A stretch of 64,000 bases of DNA from Photobacterium aquimaris (GTDB lineage Bacteria > Pseudomonadota > Gammaproteobacteria > Enterobacterales > Vibrionaceae), in assembly GCF_002954455.1 (NCBI RefSeq), contig NZ_MSCC01000001.1, positions 1,214,929-1,278,928 on the forward strand, written 5' to 3'. How positions within the stretch are numbered: the first letter of the stretch is position 1; every line of letters starts with the position of its first letter. Below, in pieces: positions 26,446 to 36,956 of this stretch. The notes beneath the pieces are model-generated. The model was not told where the DNA came from. It was given only the letters and a program-made list of their open reading frames with translations, and did no database searches. The position numbers and the translations under genes were made by a program.

Positions 26446-28038
26446 TCAGCTACGAGACTGAGAGTGAAGGTTTAATAAGGTCAACTCTCTTAGTGCAACT
26501 GCAAATTTAGCAAATTCATGTACCTTTCCTATTTTAAATTCTGTTAATACACTCTCCCAACGTTTAATAGCAACAGGATGATCATCGACCCATTGACTTA
26601 CACAATCTTGTGGTTGAGCTGCCACATATTGAATAACAGATACCGTTAGTTGTCGCTGCTGCCAATCGAGCTCTTCTCTAAATGATGCTCTTGCCAATGC
26701 TTGCCAATGATTTTCTACTGGCTGATTATTTATTTGTTTCAAAAACCAATGGAGTGATAAATCGACCCCAACCAAAAAGTACACTTGAGCAATATGACTT
26801 ACCGTCTGTTGCTGCTGATCGGCTATTTGGCCAATATCAAGCGCACAATATAGACTGGGTAAACGCACAATATTGTCAGCCAATGTTTGAGGTACACCGA
26901 CATTAATTAATTGCTGAGCTTGGTGTTGATGTTCTTTCACCTCATCAGTGACAAGGTAACGTTCTAAGTCATTTCGTAGCTCAATAACATAAGGTTTATA
27001 AAAGCCAATCTGCTGCTCTATCGTTAACTTTCGGTCCTGATTACGTAACAACCACCGTGTTATTCGACGTAACATTCGCCGACACTGAAACAACATATCA
27101 TATTGGGTCTCCGTCGTTAGTTGATTATCTAATTGCCTAATAGCTATATATAAATCAGGAAAATGAAAGATTTCACGACCAACAACGTAGGCTGATGCAA
27201 TATCAACAACTGAAGATCCGGTTTCCTCTTGTAATCGTGTAACAAAATTACAGCCCATTTCATTGGACATCTGATTTGCTAAAGCTGTCGCTATAATTTC
27301 TTTGGTTAACGGATGGTGGATCATCTGTTGCTGATATTTTTGTAATGCAGATGGGAAATAGGCTATTAACTGATTGCGATGAAAAGCATCATTAGCAATA
27401 TCATCATTTTCTAATTGTTGTTTAAGGATCATCTTTCCATATGCCACCAGCACTGATAACTCTGGTCGAGTAAGGCCTATTGCTGCTTTTTCTCTTTCAA
27501 CCAAAGTTTCATCATCAGGTAAATACTCCAGACAACGATCTAACTTCCCTATCCGTTCTAAATGGTGAATAAACCGAATTTGCTCTTTGAATAATGCTGT
27601 TTGTTGATATTGAGTCACTGAAATGGACTCACTTTGAAAATAAGCATCATCTAATACTTGCTGACTGACATCCGCTTCCATTTGATCTAGTAACACATTA
27701 CGTTGCTTATAAGTCAAATCACCTTCTTCAACGAGGTTATTGAGCAAAATCTTAATGTTTACTTCATTATCAGAACAATCAACCCCCCCGACATTATCGA
27801 TAAAATCACAATTAACCCGTCCACCTTTTGTTGCATATTCAATTCGCCCCAATTGGGTTAAGCCTAAATTGCCACCTTCACCAATAATCTTTGCTTTTAG
27901 TTGATGGCCATTAATGCGCACTCCATCATTAGCACGATCGCCAACATCTGCATTTGATTCCGACGCTGCTTTGATATAAGTCCCGATACCGCCATTCCAC
28001 AATAAATCAACATCCAGTTGTAATATCAATTGAATCAA
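26446..28038 (-). CDS. gdhB: NAD-glutamate dehydrogenase, C-terminal part (after a frameshift)
   Basis: 530 residues forming the C-terminal third of the large (about 1,600-residue) NAD-dependent glutamate dehydrogenase. It begins within the catalytic region (VDLLWNGGIGTYIKAASES, KIIGEGGNLGLTQLGRIEYA, DFIDNVGGVDCSDNEVNIK) and runs to the usual C terminus. The in-frame ATG at 28038 is not a credible independent start. The real protein continues from 28035-31265 after a -1 shift at the A7 run (T7 at 28077-28083), which would read LTPEIKKRLQTKKHNCTPNE across the join. Confidence 0.85.
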   Translation of the reverse strand: MIQLILQLDVDLLWNGGIGTYIKAASESNADVGDRANDGVRINGHQLKAKIIGEGGNLGLTQLGRIEYATKGGRVNCDFIDNVGGVDCSDNEVNIKILLNNLVEEGDLTYKQRNVLLDQMEADVSQQVLDDAYFQSESISVTQYQQTALFKEQIRFIHHLERIGKLDRCLEYLPDDETLVEREKAAIGLTRPELSVLVAYGKMILKQQLENDDIANDAFHRNQLIAYFPSALQKYQQQMIHHPLTKEIIATALANQMSNEMGCNFVTRLQEETGSSVVDIASAYVVGREIFHFPDLYIAIRQLDNQLTTETQYDMLFQCRRMLRRITRWLLRNQDRKLTIEQQIGFYKPYVIELRNDLERYLVTDEVKEHQHQAQQLINVGVPQTLADNIVRLPSLYCALDIGQIADQQQQTVSHIAQVYFLVGVDLSLHWFLKQINNQPVENHWQALARASFREELDWQQRQLTVSVIQYVAAQPQDCVSQWVDDHPVAIKRWESVLTEFKIGKVHEFAKFAVALRELTLLNLHSQSRS

Positions 28039-31000
28039 TTCATTAGGGGTACAGTTATGCTTTTTCGTTTGCAGTCTTTTTTTATTTCTGGCGTGAGTTT
28101 TATCGATTTGCTACGCCGAGAAAAAATGCCGCCACCAGCAGAAATGAGTGTTGAATTATAATCTTGCCAACTCGAACGTGGCAGTCCAAACAACCGCCGC
28201 CTTTCTTGATAACTAACCTGTTCATCAGGGGTTGGATCAATAAAAATATGTTGATGATTAAAAGCGGCAACTAAACGCGTATATGGTGAAAGTAACATAC
28301 CATTACCAAACACATCACCACTCATATCACCAATACCGATACAAGAGAATGACGTTGCTTGGCAATCAATCCCTAATTCACGAAAATGACGTTTAACAGA
28401 TTCCCATCCACCTTTGGCAGTGATCCCCATCTGTTTATGGTCATAACCATGTGATCCCCCCGACGCAAACGCATCACCTAACCAAAATTGATAATCACCT
28501 GCAATAGAATTGGCTAAATCAGAGAACGTTGCAGTCCCTTTATCGGCAGCAACCACCAGATAGGGATCATGATCATCATGGCAACGCACATCAACAGGCG
28601 CTATCACATTGCCATCAATAATATTATCGGTAACATCAAGTAAGGCTTCTATAAAATGTTTATAACAACGCATTCCTTCATCAATAACGTCTTGACGTGT
28701 TTTTAATTTCAGCTGCCGTTTACACACAAAACCACCTTTCGCACCCACTGGAACGATGACGGTATTTTTAACTTGCTGAGCTTTCACTAAACCTAATATT
28801 TCGGTTCTAAAGTCTTCTTGTCTATCAGACCAACGTAACCCGCCACGGGCTATCTTACCTGCCCGTAAATGCACTCCCTCAATATCTGGGGCATATACAA
28901 ATATTTCAAACATCGGAATCGGCGCTGGTATATCAGGAATATGTGTCGGTCGCAGTTTTATCGCTAAACAATGTTTTGGTTGATGTTGATTATCTTGCTG
29001 ATAATAATTCGTTCGCACTGTTGCTAGAATCATATCAATGTAACGCCGCAGAATACGATCATTATCAAGGCTTTCGACTAAATCTAGCTTTTGCTCCAAT
29101 TTTTCGACTGCCAGTTGCTCACTCACCTTAGAATGATTGCATTTTGTATTAAAGCGTAACTCAAACAACCTTATTAAATCGCATGCAATATCATTATGGT
29201 TGGTTAACGTCTCCTCTATATATTGCTGACTAAAAGGAAATCCTACTTGGCGCATATAACGCGCATAACAACGTAAGATTGTCACCTCACGTCCAGTTAA
29301 TCCACCATTAAGCACTAATCGATTAAAGCCATCACTCTCTAATTTTCCTTCCCAAATCAACGCCAAAGCATTTTGAAATCGATCTCTCGCTTCTGTTAAA
29401 TCAATCCCACCACTTCGACTATGTAACATCGAAAAATCAAGTACCCAGTAAACCGTATTATTTGCCGTCGTCACTTGATATGGTGACTCACCAACAACTC
29501 GTAATCCTAAGTTTTCAAGCATCGGCATTACATCAGAAAGATAGATTGGTTGCATTCGATGGAAAAGTTTAAGTTTAATAACACAAGAATCCGTCGCTTC
29601 TTCTTGAGGACGGTAAAATAGCATTCCCAATTTATGGCTATCACTTAATTGCTCTAATTGCAGCACATCCGCAACAGCGTAACCTGGTAACATCTGTTCT
29701 TTATATGATCGAGGAAAGGCATTGATATAATTTTTTGCCACCGCAATCCCTTTGCTCTCACCAAGATTAGCCACTAACGCATGGGTTAATCGGTCCTCCC
29801 ACAATAATGCGACCTCAACAAGGTTATGCTCAATCGCCTTAACATCTATATCACTATTATTATTTTCAACCCGCACAATATAATGCGTACGTGCTAATCT
29901 GCTTTCAGAAAAAAAAGTCGTAAATTCAACATCTTCCTCTGACCCAAGATACGCTTTTAATATTTGTTGGGTTTTTCGTCTTAACTCGGTGTTATAACGC
30001 TCTTTACTGACGTAGACCATACATGAAAAAAAACGCCCAAAAGGATCACGTCGTATAAATAACCGCAATAAATCACGATTTTGCATTCTTACAACACCCA
30101 TACCAACAGCCAACATTTCATTTTCATTGGCTTGAATAAGCTCATCGCGGGGATAGGTTTCGAGAATATTATTTAACGCTTTCCATGAATATGACCCTTT
30201 TGAATAGCCACTGGCTTGCAAAATACGACTAACACGATTACGAATAAGAGGAATATTATCCACCGTTTGATGGTAAGCACTTGATGCATATAAACCAATA
30301 AAACGATGCTCACCAATAATATTACCTTGCTTATCAAAACGTTTTATTCCCACATAATCAATATAAGCAGGACGATGAATGCGGGATTTGCCATTACTTT
30401 TGGTCAGAATAAGTACTTCGGGTTTTTGTGCCTCAATACGGGCAGATTCAGGTAAGCTAGATAATCGAAATGCGGCTGCTGATGTGGTTTTAGCTAATAA
30501 TCCTAAGCCAGTGTTTTTAACAGGAGTCAGTTCGTAATCTGCTTCTATTACATTAAGATCATAGGCATGGTAGCCCATAAAGGTGAAATTATGCTTGGTT
30601 AGCCAGTCAATAAACTCAAGTGCTTCTTGGCAATGCACCTCAGAAAGCGGTAAATCATGGTGGTGTAATTCAGAGGCAACTTGTAATAACTTCTGTTGCA
30701 TTGGCTGCCAATCTTTTACCACCAGCGTAATATCTTTTAATAAACAGGTTAACTCACGTTTTAACTGCGCGATTTCAGCATTAGTAGGTAAACGATCGAC
30801 TTCAATATGAAATAATGTTTGCTGTTCACCCTTGTCGCTACACGCTTTGACAATCTTTCCATCATTATCACGCTGAAACCGATACGGGCCATTAAGCATC
30901 AAATGACTGGTTATACCGAGTCGGTCTAATACCATACGTACTGAATCAACTAAAAATGGCTGATCAGGCGTTACTATCTCAACCACTGTATGGGTTGATT

Positions 31001-31265
31001 TCCAGCCATGGCGACTCACACTGGGGTTATAAACTCTAACAGAGATATGTTCAGGTTTATTCATGGCAAGATGTTGCCATAAACTTAAAATCGCACCATA
31101 GAGGTCAGATTCATTGCGCTGTAACAGATCGTCATCAGCAAGTTGACCTAATAGTTGCTTAGCAAGCGTCATCACTAACGCATTTTGAGGGAGGGGTACT
31201 TTAGTTGAAATTAAGTCATATACTTTTTCAAGTAAAACGGGGACGATATTGTCGGGTGCAGTCAT
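28035..31265 (-). CDS. gdhB: NAD-specific glutamate dehydrogenase, large type, N-terminal part (frameshifted)
   Basis: 1,076 residues covering the N-terminal ACT-like regulatory segments and most of the catalytic domain (KIARGGLRWSDRQEDFRTE, KNTVIVPVGAKGGF, PVDVRCHDDHDPYLVVAADK, DAFASGGSHGYDHK). It oxidatively deaminates glutamate to 2-oxoglutarate. The frame runs out into KRKSITVPLMN and a stop because an A7 tract (minus strand, 28083-28077) is one base short for the family frame. The start at 31265 has GGAG upstream. The slippery sequence A-AAA-AAA-G could allow -1 decoding; otherwise the gene is broken. Confidence 0.88.
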   Translation of the reverse strand: MTAPDNIVPVLLEKVYDLISTKVPLPQNALVMTLAKQLLGQLADDDLLQRNESDLYGAILSLWQHLAMNKPEHISVRVYNPSVSRHGWKSTHTVVEIVTPDQPFLVDSVRMVLDRLGITSHLMLNGPYRFQRDNDGKIVKACSDKGEQQTLFHIEVDRLPTNAEIAQLKRELTCLLKDITLVVKDWQPMQQKLLQVASELHHHDLPLSEVHCQEALEFIDWLTKHNFTFMGYHAYDLNVIEADYELTPVKNTGLGLLAKTTSAAAFRLSSLPESARIEAQKPEVLILTKSNGKSRIHRPAYIDYVGIKRFDKQGNIIGEHRFIGLYASSAYHQTVDNIPLIRNRVSRILQASGYSKGSYSWKALNNILETYPRDELIQANENEMLAVGMGVVRMQNRDLLRLFIRRDPFGRFFSCMVYVSKERYNTELRRKTQQILKAYLGSEEDVEFTTFFSESRLARTHYIVRVENNNSDIDVKAIEHNLVEVALLWEDRLTHALVANLGESKGIAVAKNYINAFPRSYKEQMLPGYAVADVLQLEQLSDSHKLGMLFYRPQEEATDSCVIKLKLFHRMQPIYLSDVMPMLENLGLRVVGESPYQVTTANNTVYWVLDFSMLHSRSGGIDLTEARDRFQNALALIWEGKLESDGFNRLVLNGGLTGREVTILRCYARYMRQVGFPFSQQYIEETLTNHNDIACDLIRLFELRFNTKCNHSKVSEQLAVEKLEQKLDLVESLDNDRILRRYIDMILATVRTNYYQQDNQHQPKHCLAIKLRPTHIPDIPAPIPMFEIFVYAPDIEGVHLRAGKIARGGLRWSDRQEDFRTEILGLVKAQQVKNTVIVPVGAKGGFVCKRQLKLKTRQDVIDEGMRCYKHFIEALLDVTDNIIDGNVIAPVDVRCHDDHDPYLVVAADKGTATFSDLANSIAGDYQFWLGDAFASGGSHGYDHKQMGITAKGGWESVKRHFRELGIDCQATSFSCIGIGDMSGDVFGNGMLLSPYTRLVAAFNHQHIFIDPTPDEQVSYQERRRLFGLPRSSWQDYNSTLISAGGGIFSRRSKSIKLTPEIKKDCKRKSITVPLMN

Positions 31266-31348
31266 ACATACGCTCCAACATCCTTATAATTATACTAATA
31301 AGTATAGAGTTTGATGCTGGTGGTGTGACATTTTAAGCTGGAATTATT

Positions 31349-31567
31349 CTAAATACGTTCAATTGTCTCAAATTTGTTATCGTTATTTACGTATATACGA
31401 AACTTTCCTACCACACCGGCATGAGAGAGAAAACCACGTAACCTTACGGCTGGCAGTTGAAGCTTTAAGCCTCCATCGGTTAATACCACCACACTACTCG
31501 CCGCACCAGAATAGTGCTGTAAAAAGAGATTGTAGCTAATATTAACGTTAAACGTAAAACTGCGCAT
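31349..31567 (-). CDS. DUF2835-family protein
   Basis: 72 residues with the DUF2835 pattern: FNVNISYNLFLQHYSG, then QLPAVRLRGFLSHAGVVGKFRIYV and a short C-terminal strand. Small, soluble, beta-rich; no known function. It is commonly located between pepN and the glutamate dehydrogenase gene in Vibrionaceae. It lies between the pepN terminator and the gdh start, all on the same strand. Confidence 0.8.
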   Translation of the reverse strand: MRSFTFNVNISYNLFLQHYSGAASSVVVLTDGGLKLQLPAVRLRGFLSHAGVVGKFRIYVNNDNKFETIERI

Positions 31568-31634
31568 CGCTAATTAACCTACCTATAAATGTTTAACATG
31601 ACAATTAAAAATATGTAAAACAATAACATAAAAT

Positions 31635-31667
31635 AAAAGCCAGTCACTAATTAAGTCACTGGCTTTT
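31635..31667 (-). terminator. pepN terminator
   Basis: Perfect 10-bp stem AAAAGCCAGT / ACTGGCTTTT with further pairing in the loop, followed on the reverse strand by ATTTTAT. Confidence 0.85.
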
Positions 31668-31724
31668 GCTTACCTCTAGCTTTTGCTTACCTCTATATAG
31701 CGATAACGTTAAATCATTAATCGA

Positions 31725-34355
31725 TTACTTTTGATCAAGTGCTTTTTGAACTTTCTCAAACAAATCTTTCGCTAAGTTATCCATAGCAGCAAGTTTTTCA
31801 AGCTGCTTACGCATTAACTGTTGACGGCTTGCATCGTATTGACGAAGTTTCAGTAGTGGCTCAATCAAACGTGCCGCTACTTGCGGATTGCTGGTGTTTA
31901 AAATCGTTAGTATCTCAGTTAAAAACGCATAACCAGAGCCGTCTTTAGCATGGAAATGTACTGGGTTATTAGCACTAAAGCCAGCGACCAAGCTACGAGT
32001 ACGGTTAGGGTTTTTTAAACTAAATGTCGGATGATTCATAGTATTACGCACATTTTCTAATGCGTCAGCCGCAGGGTTGGTACCTTGCAACATAAACCAT
32101 TTATCCATCACTAAGCCATCATGACTCCACTTATCACTAAAATCAGCCATTTGCTCTGCACGGCAATCTAATTGAGCATTGTTGGCTGCTGACATTGCTG
32201 CCATAGTATCTGTCATGTTGTCAGCCGCTTTATATTGTGCGGCAACTAATGCATTACCTTGTGCTGTATATGCTAAGTATGACAAACACTTATTTCGTAG
32301 AGCACGCTTTGCCATTGCCGCATGATCAAGGCTATAACACTCTTGCGTTAAGCTGTGATAAATAGCACTAAACTCATCTTCCATTTCAGAAGCAAGTAAT
32401 TGTGTAAATGCACCCACAACGTGGTTAATAGCATCAACATCAACAGTTGTGTACCAACCCGCTATTTCATTCTCACTTGGAAGCGTTAGCATTTCGGCAA
32501 TGAACGCAGGATCAAGATTTTCATCCAATAATGCGCCACGGAATGCATCAATAACAGCATCAGGTAAAGTAACACTTTGACCTTGTTGTACTTGGGCTAC
32601 ATTTTGACGAATGTATTTCGCCAATAACATTTGTCCTGCATCCCAACGAGCAAATTCATTTGACGCGTTAACCATTAAGAAAATCAACTCGTCATCAGTA
32701 TAATCATATTCTAAGATCACTGGTGCTGAGAACTCACGTAACATCGAAATCACAGGTTGTTCTGTAACATTATCAAATACAAATGTTTGCTCAGCTTCTT
32801 TGACATCCAATACGTTATGCACTGCTTCGCCATTAATTTGTAAGGCAATCACTTCACCTTTGCTATTGTATAATTCAATATCAAAAGGAATATGCAGTGG
32901 CTGCTTTTCAACTTGCTCTGCTGTTGCAGGTGTTTGCTGTTTAATAGTGACAGCGTAACTTTTTGCAAGTGCATCATACTCAGTTGAAACACTAACAACC
33001 GGTGTACCTGCTTGGCTGTACCAACGACGGAAACGACTCAAATCAACCCCGGATGCATCTTCCATTGCTTGTACAAAATCATCACACGTTGCTGCAGTGC
33101 CGTCATGGCGATCAAAATACAGTTTCATGCCCGCTTGGAAGTTTGCTTCACCTAATAAAGTATGCAACATACGAATGACTTCACTGCCCTTTTCATACAC
33201 AGTTAAAGTGTAGAAGTTATTCATCTGAATTACTTTTTCTGGGCGAATTGGGTGAGACATCGGGCCGCGATCTTCTGCAAATTGTGGGCCACGAACAATA
33301 CGTACATTGGCAATACGGTTAACAGGTCGAGAGCCTAAGTCAGAAGAAAACTCTTGATCACGGAAAACCGTTAGGCCTTCTTTTAAGCTTAGTTGGAACC
33401 AATCACGACAAGTAACACGGTTACCGGTCCAATTATGGAAATATTCATGGCCAATCACCGCTTCAATACCTTGATAATCAGTATCTGTAGCAGTGTTTGG
33501 GTTGGCTAATACAAATTTAGAGTTAAAGACATTAAGACCTTTATTCTCCATTGCACCCATATTAAAGAAATCAACCGCCACAATCATGTAGATATCAAGA
33601 TCGTATTCAAGGCCGAAACGTTCTTCGTCCCACTTCATTGAGTTTTTAAGTGATGCCATCGCATAGTCAGCGCGATCTAGATTACCTTTATCGACAAAAA
33701 TCTCTAACGCAACATCACGCCCACTCATAGTAGTGAATGTGTCACGCAATACATCAAAATCACCCGCAACTAGTGCAAATAAGTAAGATGGTTTAGGGAA
33801 TGGGTCTTGCCACTGAACCCAATGACGACCATTATCAAGCTCGCCTTCCGCAATACGGTTACCATTACTTAGCATGTAAGGAAAAGCGGTTTTGTCTGCA
33901 ATAATTTTAGTCGTGAAGCGCGCTAATACATCAGGACGATCTAAATAAAACGTAATACGACGGAAACCTTCTGCTTCACACTGCGTACAGAAACCACCAC
34001 CAGACTTATATAAACCTTCAAGTAGTGTATTTGCTTCAGGATTAATTTCTGTCGTAATCGCTAATTCAAAATCAGCAGGAAGATTTGTTAACGTCAAATG
34101 TCCTGACTGCTGGTGGTAATCTTGCCAAGCTTGACCATCCACAGTCACGCTGATCAATGTTAAATCGTCACCATCTAGTACTAACTCAGCATTTTCCTGC
34201 TCACTTAGTCGTACCACATGACTTATAGCAACAATCGTTGTTTTGGTATCATGAAGGTCAAATGTCAGATCGATATCCGTAATGGTGTAATCAGGCGAGC
34301 GATAGTCTGAACGATATTTTGCTGCTGGTTGAGTCACAGTAGAATGTTCTGTCAT
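31725..34355 (-). CDS. pepN: Aminopeptidase N
   Basis: 876 residues (E. coli 870), M1 family zinc metallopeptidase. It has the substrate-binding GAMEN (FFNMGAMENKGLNVF) and the zinc site HEYFH with the downstream Glu in KEGLTVFRDQEFSSD; the long C-terminal helical domain is intact. It cleaves N-terminal residues from peptides in the cytosol. It is divergent from pncB, as in E. coli. Confidence 0.97.
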   Translation of the reverse strand: MTEHSTVTQPAAKYRSDYRSPDYTITDIDLTFDLHDTKTTIVAISHVVRLSEQENAELVLDGDDLTLISVTVDGQAWQDYHQQSGHLTLTNLPADFELAITTEINPEANTLLEGLYKSGGGFCTQCEAEGFRRITFYLDRPDVLARFTTKIIADKTAFPYMLSNGNRIAEGELDNGRHWVQWQDPFPKPSYLFALVAGDFDVLRDTFTTMSGRDVALEIFVDKGNLDRADYAMASLKNSMKWDEERFGLEYDLDIYMIVAVDFFNMGAMENKGLNVFNSKFVLANPNTATDTDYQGIEAVIGHEYFHNWTGNRVTCRDWFQLSLKEGLTVFRDQEFSSDLGSRPVNRIANVRIVRGPQFAEDRGPMSHPIRPEKVIQMNNFYTLTVYEKGSEVIRMLHTLLGEANFQAGMKLYFDRHDGTAATCDDFVQAMEDASGVDLSRFRRWYSQAGTPVVSVSTEYDALAKSYAVTIKQQTPATAEQVEKQPLHIPFDIELYNSKGEVIALQINGEAVHNVLDVKEAEQTFVFDNVTEQPVISMLREFSAPVILEYDYTDDELIFLMVNASNEFARWDAGQMLLAKYIRQNVAQVQQGQSVTLPDAVIDAFRGALLDENLDPAFIAEMLTLPSENEIAGWYTTVDVDAINHVVGAFTQLLASEMEDEFSAIYHSLTQECYSLDHAAMAKRALRNKCLSYLAYTAQGNALVAAQYKAADNMTDTMAAMSAANNAQLDCRAEQMADFSDKWSHDGLVMDKWFMLQGTNPAADALENVRNTMNHPTFSLKNPNRTRSLVAGFSANNPVHFHAKDGSGYAFLTEILTILNTSNPQVAARLIEPLLKLRQYDASRQQLMRKQLEKLAAMDNLAKDLFEKVQKALDQK

Positions 34356-34490
34356 TATTTTTATATCCTTTATGATTGCTCTAATGCAGCATGCACGAGC
34401 TACCGATTAATGTTGACTGTTGTATAATAATATTGTGTCACCAATAACACTTTTCAAGCATAAATTTATAGGCAATATAGCTAATCGCCA

Positions 34491-34506
34491 ACGAAAACGT
34501 TTACGT
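34491..34506. promoter_or_regulatory. PurR-like box between pepN and pncB
   Basis: ACGAAAACGTTTACGT differs from the PurR consensus ANGCAANCGNTTNCNT at one position (A for C at base 4). It lies in the 379-base divergent promoter region, 136 bases upstream of the pepN start and 229 bases upstream of pncB. Which gene it would control is unclear. Confidence 0.4.
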
Positions 34507-34734
34507 ATTAATATAGCAATACACGTTGAGATGATTAATGCAACAGTCACAATGGCTAAACTTGATATTCCTTGACGTAGTTCACCTCATAGGTCACAAT
34601 CCCACACCAGTTAAATAGTTTAGTTATTTACTTACTAAGCTTTATAAATCATGTCCAAGACATTGAATTTAAAGATCCTATAATTATAAAAATAATTTCT
34701 TTAAATTTATCAATTTGAGTATCTACTACCAGAT

Positions 34735-35934
34735 ATGAATAATAACAGACACAATAATGGGGTTATCGACTCCCTGCTTGATACTGATGCTTATAAGCTT
34801 CATATGCAACAAGCAGTATTTCATCAATATCCAGGCGTTGAAGCTGTGGCAGAGTTCCATTGCCGAAGTGATGAAGATCTACGCCCTTACGCTGCAGAAA
34901 TTAAAGCACAAATTGATCATATTGCGACCTTATCTTTCACTCAAGGTGAACTCGACTTCTTATCGACTCTGACTTTTTTTCATGCCGATTACCTTGCGTT
35001 TCTAAAAGATTTCAAACTTAATGCTACTGATGTAGATATTGATACATCAGGTGACCAATTAGCGATCACTATTCGTGGTACATGGCTTGATGTGATTTTA
35101 TGGGAAGTACCATTGCTTGCCATTATCTGTGAAATTCGCTGTCAACATCTTTATCCGCAAGCTACTACAGCGATGGCTATTGAGCAGTTAAAATCAAAAA
35201 TTGATCGCTTCTATCATGACGCTAAAAAATGTGATTTAAGCCAATTTGCATTAGTAGACTTTGGTACGCGTCGTCGTTTTTCAAAAGATGTTCACCACCA
35301 CGTTGTTGATTACTTGAAAGATAACATGCCTGAATTTAAAGGCACATCAAACTATTACCTTGCTTATACTCGTGGTCTAACCCCTGTTGGTACTCAAGCT
35401 CATGAATGGTTTCAAGCGCATCAACAACTGTCGGGTGAATTAGCTGACTCTCAACAATTAGCGCTTAATCGCTGGTTGCAAGAGTACCCTCATGATTTAG
35501 GTATTGCACTCACTGATTGTATCAATATGGATGCCTTTTTACGCGATTTCGATCAGCGTCTTTCTGAGCGTTTCATTGGCTTACGTCATGATAGTGGTGA
35601 TCCTATTTCTTGGGGTGAAAAAGCCATTGCGCACTATAAATCGTTAGGTATTGATCCTAAAACGAAATCGTTAGTATTTTCTGATAGCCTAACACTTGAT
35701 AAAGCATTAGTAATTTATAAACACTTTAATGATCATATCAATGTTAGCTTTGGTATTGGCACACAACTAACTTGTGACTTACCTGGCGTTAAAACACTGA
35801 ATGTCGTTTTGAAACTAACAGAATGTGAAGGCCGACCAGTAGCCAAAATTTCAGATGAGCCAGGCAAGAGTATTTGTCGAGATGAAGACTATCTTGATCA
35901 ATTACGTACAGCTTTTCAACTCGTTAACGAATAA
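34735..35934 (+). CDS. pncB: Nicotinate phosphoribosyltransferase
   Basis: 399 residues (E. coli 400). It has the N-terminal [15 protein letters not shown], the phosphorylatable-His region [16 protein letters not shown] and the PRPP site GLRHDSGDP. It makes nicotinate mononucleotide from nicotinate, PRPP and ATP in NAD salvage. It is preceded by an AT-rich leader with no clear RBS, and ends before a strong bidirectional terminator. Confidence 0.96.
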   Translation: MNNNRHNNGVIDSLLDTDAYKLHMQQAVFHQYPGVEAVAEFHCRSDEDLRPYAAEIKAQIDHIATLSFTQGELDFLSTLTFFHADYLAFLKDFKLNATDVDIDTSGDQLAITIRGTWLDVILWEVPLLAIICEIRCQHLYPQATTAMAIEQLKSKIDRFYHDAKKCDLSQFALVDFGTRRRFSKDVHHHVVDYLKDNMPEFKGTSNYYLAYTRGLTPVGTQAHEWFQAHQQLSGELADSQQLALNRWLQEYPHDLGIALTDCINMDAFLRDFDQRLSERFIGLRHDSGDPISWGEKAIAHYKSLGIDPKTKSLVFSDSLTLDKALVIYKHFNDHINVSFGIGTQLTCDLPGVKTLNVVLKLTECEGRPVAKISDEPGKSICRDEDYLDQLRTAFQLVNE

Positions 35935-35965
35935 TGACTTAGTAGATAACTAATAGTTTATTCCC

Positions 35966-35999
35966 AAAAAAGCGAACAATTTAATTGTTTCGCTTTTTT
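35966..35999. terminator. Bidirectional terminator after pncB
   Basis: AAAAAAGCGAACAAT-TTA-ATTGTTTCGCTTTTTT: a 15-bp stem with one bulged base and A/T tracts on both sides, between the convergent pncB and the gene at 36056-36721. Confidence 0.93.
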
Positions 36000-36055
36000 A
36001 TTATTCTTAAAACCAATTTGTTTTTTTACTCAAATAATTACCGTTGATAGTGATA

Positions 36056-36721
36056 TTACTCTCGACGTAATACAGCTTCCATTCCAAAATGTTCATTACT
36101 CAACGTTAAAGTGTTATTGCCATTTAATACAAATTGATTATCTTGCTGACCATCCTCATAAAGCAGAACAATTTGATCATCTTCTAAATAATAGACACCA
36201 CGATGCTCTTTCGTTTTACCAGCTTGATTTGAGATCTCTGCTGAGAATAAAAAGTCAGGACGTAAAGATAATGCAAATTCTGCAATATTATCAGCGACAT
36301 CTTGCCCTGAGATCTTTTTAGTTCGCCAATTTCCAGCTAAATGTTCCGGTGCTAATTTGGTGAAGTGAGCGCCATCAAGTACAAAGCGATTATAGTTAAG
36401 CAAATAGCTATGCATTTGTTCATCTTCATTTGGGGAAATAAAAGTAATGTTGGTATCATCGATATCATAATTACCCGCCCATTGTTCAACTTTGCCATCG
36501 ACTCGTAATAGACGCATTGCAAATTGATAATCAGATTTAAACATCACATGCATTGCTCGATATTTTTCTCCTTCACTTTCAATACCGTCTTGTTGATTAC
36601 TAAACCAATACCAATTACCTAATAGAAAGGGATAATCAAACTCAGTAATATCATCAGCAATAGAGTTAACACTAAACAAGCTCAAGATAAATATCCAAAA
36701 AAACCCAAATGTTTTCATCAT
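36056..36721 (-). CDS. Exported protein with two lipocalin-like repeats, unknown function
   Basis: 221 residues with a signal peptide cleaved after about residue 22 (SVNSIA-DD). The mature part contains two similar halves of about 90 residues, each starting with L-GNW (LLGNWYWFSN at about 33 and HLAGNWRTKK at about 127) and ending in a V/L-L-N-x-xx-L/F hairpin. This suggests tandem small beta-barrel domains. Located downstream of prc on the same strand but after a terminator, so it is separately expressed. Function unknown. Confidence 0.7.
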   Translation of the reverse strand: MMKTFGFFWIFILSLFSVNSIADDITEFDYPFLLGNWYWFSNQQDGIESEGEKYRAMHVMFKSDYQFAMRLLRVDGKVEQWAGNYDIDDTNITFISPNEDEQMHSYLLNYNRFVLDGAHFTKLAPEHLAGNWRTKKISGQDVADNIAEFALSLRPDFLFSAEISNQAGKTKEHRGVYYLEDDQIVLLYEDGQQDNQFVLNGNNTLTLSNEHFGMEAVLRRE

Positions 36722-36886
36722 ATGCAGTTCCCCTTACTGAGTACTTTAGCTTTTGTATTCCCTCTCAAACATCAGAGGTCTTATACTTAAAACTAGTCGG
36801 GAAACCTAATTCTCGATGAAAAATATGCGTTATATCACACTTTGTAATTTAAAAATTCTCAATATTAAGATATAAAAAACAACAGA

Positions 36887-36914
36887 CAAAAAAAGCGCTC
36901 CTAAGAGCGCTTTA
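36887..36914 (-). terminator. prc terminator
   Basis: AAAGCGCTC-TTAG-GAGCGCTTT followed by TTTT on the reverse strand, 43 bases after the prc stop. Confidence 0.92.
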
Positions 36915-36956
36915 ATAAAAGAGACATCAACAAAATAATGTCATTCCGTATCATTA

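Noticed and set aside
32947..32959. GTGACAGCGTAAC as a third matS
   Set aside because: One mismatch in a conserved half site inside pepN; kept only as a weak candidate, not annotated.
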